Part shown: positions 12,301 to 24,300 of the stretch, one piece after another | Position numbering within the stretch: position 1 is the first letter of the stretch | How the letters are laid out: each line of letters opens with the position of its first letter | Assembly (NCBI GenBank): GCA_022072025.1 | Contig: JAJVIP010000005.1 | Span: 73,189 to 137,188 of the forward strand | Source of the DNA: Elusimicrobiota bacterium | GTDB taxonomy: Bacteria; Elusimicrobiota; Elusimicrobia; F11 | Length of the DNA stretch: 64,000 nt | Direction of reading: 5' to 3' | The notes under the pieces: model-generated | Seen by the model: only the letters and a program-made list of their open reading frames with translations | Database searches by the model: none | Told to the model about the DNA's origin: nothing | Translations under genes and position numbers: made by a program

Positions 12301-15300
12301 GCTTCCTTCGCTCACCACTTTCTACGCGCGCATTCGCTCCTTAAGTTCAGCGGTTGATTTGCCGCCTCTCCTGACTGATTTTGTTTTGGTTCCGGGATAT
12401 GCGGAAACTTTGGCGCCTTTGGTCATTTTGGCCAAGCCCACGTTTGTTTCTGTTTCTCACCGGCCTCGGCCAGCGGATTTCGATCAATTGGAAGTGACGT
12501 GGAACGCGGTTACGAATGCCGATCGGTATATTTTGGAGCGAAGCGTCACCTCCTCCTTGGGTTTCTCGCAAGTGGCCGATATCAGCGCGCCCGTTGGAGC
12601 GGTGGTCGTCTCGACGGTGGACGCGGGTCCGCTCCTGGCCGACAAAATTTATTACTACCGGCTCAAAGCGCTCAAAGGGACAAATGTGTCTCTTTATTCA
12701 AATGCCATCAGCTCCAGAACCAAGTCCGCGCCGGTGGCAGCGTGGGAACCGTTTGAGGTGTCTGTTTCGAGCCTTGTGGCCAAATGGTCGTCCTCCAACA
12801 ACCCGACCTCGGTTTTGTATCAACTCATTCGCTCCACGCAAGGGTTTGTTGAGCCCAACCCGGTGTTAACTCCCCGCACCACAACCTCTTCGCTCCAAAC
12901 GGGTTTGAGAGCCAACACCACCCATCAATTTCGAATACGATCTTTGAATACGAATTCGGTTCCTTCCACCGTTGATTTTAGTGACTTGCCCACGCTCACC
13001 GTTGTGACATTGGCGACGTCGCCGATTAAAAAAGATTATTCATCGGTGGGGGCCAACTTTATCACGGCTGATTGGTCGAGTTTAAATCCCACAGGAACGA
13101 GATTCCAAGTGGAGTTATCGGTGAATCCAAACATTGAGTCAGACCAAAACCGAATATCGGTTTTTTCCACGGCTCCTCAATTCACCTTCAACAATTTGGC
13201 CTTCGATACACTTTTTTATGGGCGTGTCCGCGCGGTCAATCACGGAGGGATTCCCACCGAATGGGTGTCTCTGGGCAGCACACGGACCCTTTCTCAGGCC
13301 TTCCAAATCAATGGCCCCACGAACCTCTCGGTCACGGTCCTTTCGGCTCATTCCATTCAACTGACTTGGGCGGACAACTCCGCCGATGAAACCGGTTTCG
13401 CCATCGAGCGAAGTTTGAATGGAGACAGTTGGATTTCGCTTCCCACTTTGATTGGGCCCAGCAATCAAACCACCGCGACCACTGTTGATGTTGATGGTCT
13501 CTCATCGAACACCACCTATTATTACCGGGTTCGAGCGCTCAAAGGGGCGGTGGTTTCATCCCCCACGAACGAAGTTTTGGACGTGACGTGGGCTGAAGCG
13601 CCAGTTAAAACGATCAACACCTTCTCCGCTGTATCCAGCCATACCATTTCATTGGTTTGGGGCCGGGGTGACAATCATTTGCTCACTGAATATGAGGTCC
13701 GGTGGGCCAGCGCTCCTTTCGCCGACTTTTCAACGAGCGGGAAAATAACAGGCGCGCTTTACAAAATTTCCCAACTGCAAGTGAATACCACCTATCAAGT
13801 GGATGTGCGCGCTTTTAATGGAGATGCGCCTCCGGTCGCCACCTCGTTTGTGAACATGGGGCTCGTGTCCACGTTGGCGGTTCCGCCTCAAGCGGGAACC
13901 CTTGCTCCCGTTTTTGTGTCGAGCGTGGGCGTGAATTTTGGCGTTCAAGACAATCCCGCTGGAACCCGATATGAAATCGTGGCCTCTCGTTTGGCGAACT
14001 TCTCCACGCTGGACGCCTTCTTGAGCACCACCACCGCGCCCGCTGTGTTTATGCGTTCTTTGGCGGGCGGAACCAATTATTATTTCCGTATGCGCGCTGT
14101 GAACCATGGCGGTGTTCCAACAGCATGGTCGAATTTTGGAGCGCCGGACGCGGTTCGAACAAATGATTCCACGCTGCCTTCCAATGCGCCCGCCAATCAT
14201 CGGTTTACGGATGTTCAAATCAATCAACTGACCCAAGTGTGGGACGCGGTTCCAAATGCCTCTGAATATCGTCTGCTCAAACGGGTGACCTATGGGAGCC
14301 CCGCGGAAATATCGGTGGGCTCTTCCTTGACCCACACCGACAATGCTCTAACGCCCAACACCACCTACAGTTATCAAGTCAGGGGCGTGCAAGGAGAGTT
14401 CAGCACATTGCCTTCAGTCGAGATCACCACGGTCACCTTGGCGGCGATTCCGGGGGCGGGAAGTTTCGTGAATGTGTCCAGCAACAATGTGAACTTGACG
14501 TGGGGGGAGAATGGAAATCCTCCGACCAGCCGCTACACGGTTCGAACCGATCAAATTTTCGGAACGACTCCCTCAAGCACATTTCAAGAAGGGGTGGGAG
14601 CCCAAGCCCTTATCAACAATTTGACGCCCAACACCTCGGTTCAATTCCATGTTCAAGCGGTCAATTGGGCGGGCACAAAAACAAATTATGTGTTGGTGGC
14701 CTCCACCGTCACAAAGGCGGCGTTGCCAACGGCGGTCACTGTGAATGTGGCCAGCACTTCTTTAACCGTCCAATGGCAACACAACAACAATCCCCTCGAC
14801 ACGGGGTATGTTTTGGACATTCGCGCCGGTTCCTCGATGGCCGGCTCTTCCGTCTTTTTCACCTCCACTTCCACCCCTCGAATTCAAGCCGCCGGTCTTA
14901 CCCCGAACACCAGCTATACCTATCAATTGACGGCGTTGAACAGAATGGGCCACCCGTCGCCAATGCCGCCCGTGACCCTCGCCACCAAACCGGCGCCCGT
15001 CACCCAGGCGGGTCTCAATGTGTTTGTTAACTCCGCCTCAGCCCAAGTTTTTGTGGCGGGGAACAATCCGCCCGACTCCTTGTACCGATTAACCGCGACC
15101 AATTTATTGACCGGCTCTGTTCACCAACAAGAAGGAGATGGCACAGCTCCCGTTGTTTTGACAGGACTCACCCCCAACACGACTTACGCGTTTCGAATCA
15201 ATGCCAAAGGCCGCGATGGGCTTTTGACCACGCCGTACAATTTCTCGAACACGCCGACGCAAGTCTTCCCGCCCCAAGCTGGAGCCATCATCCGAGTGGG

Positions 15301-18300
15301 AGCCAATTTCATCGAAGCGAATTGGACCGAAAATGGAAACCCGTTGACTTCCACACTGTATGAATTGGAGGCCGTAAAGGGGGGGACCCCTGTCGGAATT
15401 TCCACACGAACAAAAAGTTTAGCGGTCCAAATCAAACCCTTGGAACAAGACATGGAGTATTCTCTGCGGGTGCGCGCGATCAATCATGCAGGCGTGCCAT
15501 CGACCTGGGTCGCGTTGGGAACCGCCAGAACTTCCGAAGCCCAAGCGGCGGTGGGAAAACCACGCAACCTCGAGGTTCGTCCTCCGCTTGATGGCGTCAC
15601 CACACCCCAACTGGAGTTGTTGTGGTCGCCGCCTCTTTCCGGGACCGTTCCTGATCCGGTGGGCTACAATATTTTCCGTGAAATCAATGGAATCTATGTT
15701 CAATTGGGTGTGACGGGGCCCGTTGGTAGCCCCTTTCCAGACAGCGGTTCTTTGGCCACGCCCCTTTTGCCCAATACGATATATTCCTATCAGGTGGCCG
15801 CTAGAAGCGCGGAGGGCGTATTGAATTATGCCGGGCCCGTCTTCGCAGCGACATTCGCGGTGAAACCCACCGCGCTCTTGAGCGCGCCTCAAGCCACGGT
15901 CAATAGCCTGCGCTTCAGTTGGGAGGACACCGTCAATCCCAACAACCCCACCTATCGAATAGAAATTTCCGAAAGTGATTTTGGACCGGTGGTGAGCGAA
16001 AAAACTGTGAGCGAAAAATTCGCTTTATTTGAATCGCTCAAAGCCAACACCACCTATTATGCGCGGGTTCGGGCCCTCAATCTTGCTTCGCGGGAGACGC
16101 CTTGGGTTTCTTTGCCGGCGGGGGCCACTCTCGCCTCTCCACCCGTGGCGGGGACGCCGCCCTTTGGAACCATCACGTCCAACTCAATTCAAGCGCAATG
16201 GACGAGTGTCAACTCGGCCGGAACACGCTTTCTTATTGAAACGGAATGGTCGGGCGGACCAGGGCCCTCGCTTCTCACCACCCATCCCACGATGGGTCTG
16301 TTGACCTTGCTTTCCGCCAACACCGAATACACGGTTTTCGTTTCCGCCTTGAACCATGCGGGATTGCCCACCGCGCGAACCAGTTTGGGCGTCGCCCGGA
16401 CTCAGCCCTCCGCGGGAGGAATCGTGCTGGTTTCTCCAACACAAGTCAGTGTGGAACGACCTGTGTTGACCAGTCAAACCGATCGATTGATTGTGAAATG
16501 GACCGACGCCTCTTTTGGCGCCGGAGAGGAGGACAGTTTTTCCATCTATCAATGGTCGGCGAGTGAGCCGGTTCGAGAGGTCGGAAGCGTGCCTGGCCAG
16601 GCGGGGGAGAACAACCCGATGCAATTTGTGGCGACTGGGCTTCAACCCAACACAAGCTATAGTTACTATGTTGTGGCGAGGAAAGGCACGGAAAGTTCAA
16701 TCCCATCCGCCTCCGCCCACCAAACCACGTGGGCGCAGGCGCCGGTGTGGAATGCGTCGACCGCGTTGTCCCGGTCGTCGAACACCATCACCGCGCTTTG
16801 GTCGGCTGGGCAAAACCCGACGGGAACCCGGTATCGAATGGAGGTTTCGACCGAATCCAATTTCGCAACCGGTTATTTGATTTCATCCAGCGAAACATCG
16901 CGTTTGACGGCCATTGTGTCGGGGCTCTTATCGAATCAACTTTATTGGGTGCGCGTTGGAGCTTTGGGGACCTCACAAATCGTGTTCGCGGACCCTGTTT
17001 TGAGCACCCATACATTGGCGGCTCAGCCAAGCCTTGTGTTTATCGGGTCGCGGTTCGATAATTTTGTAAGTTCCATTACCGCGCGTTGGCTGTCAAACCA
17101 AAATGTGCCGGGCACGTCTTATCGATTGGAAGCCTATTCAGATGAGGGCTTGAGCACGATTGTCGGCTCTTCGGTGACCAAAAATACCTTTGCCACCATC
17201 TCGGGTTTGTTGCCGAACAAGGCCTATTGGTTTTCGGTCAAGGCGGAGAACCTGGATGGTGGTTTTTCGCCCGTTGCTCTTTTGGGGCGCAGCAACACAC
17301 GGCCCACTCTTTTCACGGTGTCCGCCACCCCTCCGGCGGATAACGTGATTTGGAGAGGCCGCAACGTTCCGCGGGGGAGTTCCTTCACCCTCACCACCGA
17401 TGCCTTTCCAAGCAAGGCGGCGTATCTCCGTTATATATGGCTTTCTTCGCAGTCCACTTTTGAATGGCCCTCGGACTCCAACCAAGATTTGGTTCCTCAG
17501 GTGTGGCGAGAATCGGAGGGCCCCTTGGTGATAGTGGAACCTCAAACAGGAATCTACACGTTGCATCTCAAAGCTTACAACGACGATGAACAAGGGACCG
17601 TTGAATCGGAATTATCGGTGGGTCCTTTCAAAGTGGATTTGAGCACACCCACCCCTCAGCCCGCGCTCTTCACGAATATTATTCGCGGTCCACAATCCTT
17701 GATATGGGAAGGGGCGGTGGCCTCGGATCCGAACGAACCCAATGGCGCCGGACTTCATGTTGAACCCTATGGATGGATTTTTGGAACAGGAGCCGAAAAA
17801 TTCCAAAGCGAAAGCAGTTCGACCACCGCCAATCTCGAGGCCAACACCGCTTACACGATGACATTGCGCGTCCGGGACAATGCGCTCCCTTCCAATATGA
17901 CGACGCCGGTATCCATCACCACTATAACCCATCAAAACACACCCACCGGCCTCCAGGTAACCGAAGTGTTCAAAACGAGCGCGAACTTTACGGTGCAAGG
18001 ATCCTTCCCGAATTTGGCGATGGGTCAATCCGGCCTGCAAGTGAAAGTGGTCACGGTGGGTGGTGGCGCTGAAATCTTGTCGAATGTGGTTCAACATAAC
18101 GTGGTCGGAGTTTCAGGGTTGTCAGGCAACGTGACCTATAATATTTTTGCGCGCGCGTTTAATCAGGACGGAACGCCCACCGATTGGACCACCGCCCTCA
18201 TCAGCACCACCACGCTCGGCACCCGCCCTCAAATTTCCGCTGACAAACCGGTTTATCCGCCCGCTGTTTATCCGGGGAATACTTTGGTTCGCTTCAGCGA

Positions 18301-21300
18301 CACCGGCGCCGTCGAACGCCGCGAGGTGGCCTATTACAAATATGTGGTGACACCCTACGACTATGAGCCCGAAGCGGTGGCGTTCCAGGGAGCCCCCAAG
18401 ATTTTCTCCGGCAGTTGGAGCACCCTTTTCGCGCGGTCCCAAGCATCCTATGTGCATGTGCGCAGTTATGACGTGGCCGACCGGACGTTGCCCGGTGATT
18501 ATGTGCGATTGGGGCCTTGGGTGATTGATGCGGACGCGCCCCAAATATTGGGCACCTCTTCCGTTCAGGTTCATGGAACCTCCAGCATGACCTTCACTTT
18601 GGGGGAGGCTGAGGACATTGGATTGGCGGGTTTTCCCGCGGCGCCCTATTCATTTGATAATGGGCTCACGTGGGTTTCAAAAGACGTTTGGCTCAGAGAA
18701 AATTTAAACGCCAATACCTCCTATTTTGCCGACATGTTGGTTCGAGACAGCGTGGGCAATATATCCTCACCGGCCCTCCATTTGGCGGCTTACACCCATC
18801 AAAATGCTCCCACGGGAATTCGCGTTGTCCATCGAACGGGGCAACAGGTGAATGTGGAGGCGGAAGGGGTTTTCCCCCATTTGGATCAAGAACTATCGGG
18901 CCTTCAATTCGACACCGTTCCTTCGGGTGTGACCGCTCCTTGGGTGCAAGTTAATTCGGCCACGTTCTCATTCCTCAATTACAACAGTTCCTATACGGTC
19001 CTTGTGAAAGCTCGAAATGGAATGGGTGTGGAAACTGCCACCAGTCCGGAAAAAATTGTGTGGACCTTGGCCAAACCCCCGCGCCTCTTGCCGGTTCAGG
19101 GGGTGGTGGGGGAGTGGACCAAAGATCCTGTGTTTAAATTCCGCGTCGCCGAAATGCCTGGCGCAACCCTCTATGACCATTTCCGTTATGTTTGGACCAC
19201 CCACTCGGCCTATGGATTCGATAATTCTTTGGTGGAACGTGTTTGGACCCCGGCTTCCTTGACCGATGAATTGGTGGTGACGGCCACCCAATCTGATAAA
19301 TGGTATTTGCATTTTAGATCGGTCAACAAAGTGGGCGACTTAACAGCGCCCAATCCGGCGGATGTGCTTTCCTGGTTTGGTTATGACGTTTTACCTCCCG
19401 TGCCCAATCCCGCTCAATTTGACACGCCTCAACCGGGAATCAACTATATTACGTGGCGGGCGGCTTCCAATACCTCGGATTCCATGTCTGGGTTACACAG
19501 CACGCCGTACCTTTGGAATTCGGGAGGGGGAGACAGTTTCACCGCCGATCCGAGTTCCATCACCTTCCAATTAAAACCCAACACTCTTTATTCCATGTCG
19601 TTGAGAGTGCAAGATAAATTGCTCAACACCACAGGATCCACCCAGCAGTCCACGTATACATTGGCCGCGCTCCCCAGCGTGGGTTCGTTTAAGGCGTACA
19701 AAACCTCGGTAACGGTTCAGTGGCTCCCCAATCAAAATCCTTCGAACACCCTGTATCAAGCGGAGATTTCTCTGAATTCCAACTTCACACCCGTTTTTGA
19801 AACGATCAACACCTCTCTCGCCAATGCCGCTTTTGGGGTCGGAACTCCCCCGTCGGCCCCGCTTTCGCCGAACACCACTTATTACATTCACGTTCGCGCG
19901 AAAAACAATGTCGCCATTCCCACCGAATGGGTGAATTTGGGGGTGGTGACCACCACCCCTGAAGCGCCGTCGGTGGTGGTGTCGACCAATCCGGCCAATA
20001 CTTCAGACCCCGCTTTGGTCGGCGGGGCCTATTTGGCGGGAGCGAATGTATTCACGGCAAAATCTTTAATTCCCTTTGGCTCCGGGACAGTCGAATATTA
20101 CCGGTGGGTGTGGAACAACTCCGCCGCCTATTCCTTTTCTGGGCTGGAAGACCGCGTGGACGCGGCGACCCCCCTTATCAGCACGCGTCCCTATGGGCCG
20201 GGAGACTATTGGTTGCATGTGGGCGCCTATCACGGCGGGACTCTTCCCTTTGATGAGGTGATTCAAAGCATCCACGTGGGGCCTTTCCATGTCTTTGGCC
20301 AAACCACCAATGGATTGCCGAATGTTTTTGTGGTTCAAACTTCCTCTAACAGCATTCACTGGCGCCAGAACAAGACCACCGGCGCCAATATTGAAGATGC
20401 GAATTGTGTGGCCTCGGGCGGTTATTATGGTTTTCAGTTGGGGCGTGGCGCCACCACTTGGGTTTGTCCCGACATCAATAATCCTGCGCTCATCGATCAC
20501 ATCAGCCGGCCTCTCACGGCCAATACCAGTTATCAAATGAACGCCTATTTGCGAGACAGCTTGGGGTTGGGGACAGGTCCTCACAGCATCGACGCTTGGA
20601 CCGATCAGGTGACGCCGACTGGCGTGACGGCCTCGAATATTTGGGTGTCCAGCATGACTTTGACGGCCTCGGGAAATTTTGAAGGTCTTGGAAAAGGTCT
20701 AACCGCCTTCAAATTTTTGATTTCTCGGGGACTCTCCGTCATTGAGTCTCCTTGGGTCACGACGTTGTCGTGGGACGTTCCGCCCGCGCAACTGGCCGCG
20801 AACACGCGTTACAACTTGTCGGTCAAGGCGCGCAACGCTGTCGGAAAAGAAACCGATTTGGTTTCTTCTTCTCCCGTCACCACGTTGGCGGACATCCCCG
20901 ATGCCCAAAAAATCCGTCCCGCTCGCGACTCCAATGGGATCAATTTGTTCGCAGAGGGAAATTATTATCCGCTCGAAAAAGTGTTCACCTTTATCAATGA
21001 ATCGGGTTGGGCGGATCCCACCCACGAAGGAAAAGTTCAATATATCCAAGTGTTGGTGAACCAAGAACTTTCCATCAATAATCTCAGTCGATTTGACGGG
21101 TCTGAAGCAGAGCGGTGGGGCGCTCTCGAATTTTCCACGCGGCCCACCGCCGCGGGCGCTTTTTACATGCATTTCCGTTCTTACAACAGCGCGGGGGTGG
21201 GAGGGCCGGTTTATCGCTTCGGGCCTGTGTCCATTGACCAGACCCCGCCCACGCCGAACCCGGCTCAGCTTGAGAGCGTGACGGTGTATCAAACCAGCGT

Positions 21301-24300
21301 GACTTGGGTGGCGCGAACGGCCCAAGACGAAGGGGGCGGTTCAGGACTCGGAACGCCGCCTTACAATTTTGAATATCCGGAACAGAGATGGCGAGAGGCC
21401 ACCTTCACCAGCCGATTCAATGAGTTTGGGCAATCCCTCAGACCCAATTCCCCTGTGGCGATTCAATTGGTGGTGCGGGACCGCGCTGGAAATGAGACCA
21501 CCCCCGTCACTTTTTCAACCTATACCTATGCAAGGCCGCCCGTTTCCATTGGGTCGCCACAAATCTTCAATTCCTCCGCAGCTTTATCATGGGACCGTTT
21601 GGACAATTCAACGATGACTGTTTATCAGATGGCCGCCTCACGCCTTCCCGACATGTCGAACCCCTTGATCCAAACAATAGGGTTGCATCGTTCTTCGGGA
21701 ACGGTCACGGGTCTCCAAGTCGCCACGGTGTATTACATTGGAGTGCGGGCTGTGAATATCTATGGCCATCCGACCCCTTGGGTGGTGGCGGGTTCTGGAC
21801 CCACAGGCGACACGGTAGAAGGGCCGGTTCTCACTTCTGTTCTTCCTTCGACGGTTCATGTGGATGTGAATTGGTTGAGCTTGAACCCGACGGGTACCAC
21901 CTTTGATGTGTTGTGGAACACCGGAAATGAGTTGGATACGAGCGGCACCGCCCAAAATAGAGGGGAGGTTTTGGCGCATCGGTTTGGCTCCCTGACACCC
22001 AACACCACCTATAGTTTCGGCGTGCGCGCCAAAACCCCGAACAATTACTTGAGTCTCTACAGCGCCACATCAACCGTAACTTTGGCTGAACCTCCGTTCG
22101 AGGGCCGGTTGGCTGTATACCATTCCTCCGTCGCTGCTTCTTGGAGAGAAGGGGCCTCAATGCCCGCGGGGCGAACGAGTTATGAATTGAGAGCCTCCTT
22201 GGTTGAGACCTTGGATCAAGCCGAGGATAAACGGTTGGTCCTGAATGGAACGAGTGGGGAATTGACGGGTCTCACACCGGACACCTCTTATTATTATGCT
22301 GTTCGCGCCATCAATCATGGAGGCGTGGCCACGGAATGGTTGAGATTGGGATATCGACACACACTCGTTTCGCCGCCGGCGCCGCCGTTTGTCTATACCC
22401 AAGTGGAACCCGATCAAATGAAATTGGCATGGGAAGGGAATGGCAATCCCGCCGGAGTCTCCTATGTGATTGAGCGGTCAAAAGACAAATTCTTAACGCC
22501 GCCGGAAGCCAATTTCCAGACCACGAACCTGTTGTGGCCCCTGACGCAATTGGAATTCAACACCACCTATTATTTCAGAGGAAAATCCATCGGACAAAAT
22601 TCTAAATCCGAATTTGTTTTGATGGGCAGCGAAGTGACCAAGGCCACCGCGCCGGTGTTGGGGAGTGTGACACCCTTCATTGAAAGTGTGCAGGTGTCGT
22701 GGAACGGCAACGGAAACCCGGCGTGGACCGATTATTTCGCCGAAGCGGCCGCCTCTCCCAATTTCAATGAGCCCTTCCGAAGCGCCAATGTGAAAACCTC
22801 TCCTGTTTCCATCCCTGGTCTTACGCCGAACACAACCTACTGGGTGCGGGTGACGGCGGTCAATTCGCTGGGAGTTTTAACGCCCCCTCAGATGTTTTCC
22901 ATGCCGGTGGTGACCTTGGCGACCGCGCCGGTCCAACCCACACTGCTCGCCAAGTGGACGGCCGGGGTTCTAAAAAACAATGTCCAAGTCAACATCAGCG
23001 CGGGAGATTTGAACCCCATTCACACCCACTACGCGATTTACAATGTAAATAACAATGTCTACTTGTCGGGAGATGGTCAAGGCGGCGTCTCTCCAACACC
23101 GGTCTGGTTCTCACGAGATGAATGGAGTCGATCCGTGAGTGGAACCTCCATTGGGACCCTTCGTGCCACCCATGGAGATTTGTTGCCGTGGACTTCCTAT
23201 GGATATCAAGTGATCGCGCGCAATCACAGCGGCACTCTCACCGCCGCCTCCACTATCACCCATGTCCGGACCGTTCCGCAGAAACCAACCTTGTCTTCTC
23301 GTGTTTTGGGAAAAGATGAAGTTCAACTCTCCTGGTCATCCATGGGGGCCAATTCTTTTAGAGCCTATGTTTCCGGCGATGGCGTCAATTTCACCCGATA
23401 TTTTGACACGGTTCCGGCCGGAACAACCGTTCATTACATCGTATCCACCGGCAACAACGGGGAGGATCTCCCGAACACCCTTGTGGAAGCGCGTCATGAC
23501 CCCGATGGTGGAATACCCGCCGATGCGTCTCCCCTGACCATGGTCAGCGCGACCACTGGTACTGTAACTTTTAGATGGACAGAAGTGACAAATCCGGCGG
23601 CGGCTCCTCGTTTCCATTATTATCTGGTGGGGTTGGGGGCTTTCGATGAACAAGGAGAACCCTCCGACGTTGTCACGGAACAGGTGGTTCCTGACATTCG
23701 CGGTTATGACATTCATGGTCTCCGCGATAACCTTCCTGGTTACTCCTATTTGATTCCTGTCACGGGTTCCAATGGCGAAGTGAGAAATCTCACCCCCAAC
23801 ACCAAATTGAATGTGCGGGTGCGCGCCCAATCCACCGATGGAATTTATGGCGCGGCCTCCTCTGCCATTGAATCGTGGACCCTGGCTGAAATTCCTGGTC
23901 AACCGGTGGCGACGCCGGGGTTTGATAACTCCAGAGGGGCTTTCCTGACCATCGCATTTTCAACGAACGGGAATTCTCCTTCAACCCAATATGCCATTCA
24001 ATTGGTGAAGCGAGAGTGGGAGGTGTTTTCCTCCAGTTGGGTCACGGTTCAAGGGGACGCTTCGACTCCGCTTTGGCAAACAAAAGAAGAATGGGACCGC
24101 AGCCCCGCTCACATTATTCTTCGAACGGCCACCACTTATTCCTATCAGGTCCTCGCGCGCAATGGCGCGGGTGTGATAACAGAGCCCTCTCCGGTGGGTT
24201 CGGGTACGACCGTGTCCATTCAACCGCCCAGTAACTTGCGAGGGGTGGGGCAATCACCCACTTCAATCAACTGGATTTGGAAAGACAATTCCACCGATGA

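Noticed and set aside
13728-14335. Antisense open frame of about 200 codons opposite the giant gene, with many similar ones elsewhere
   Set aside because: It mirrors FN3 coding sequence, has no plausible start signals, and its composition is explained by the sense strand.
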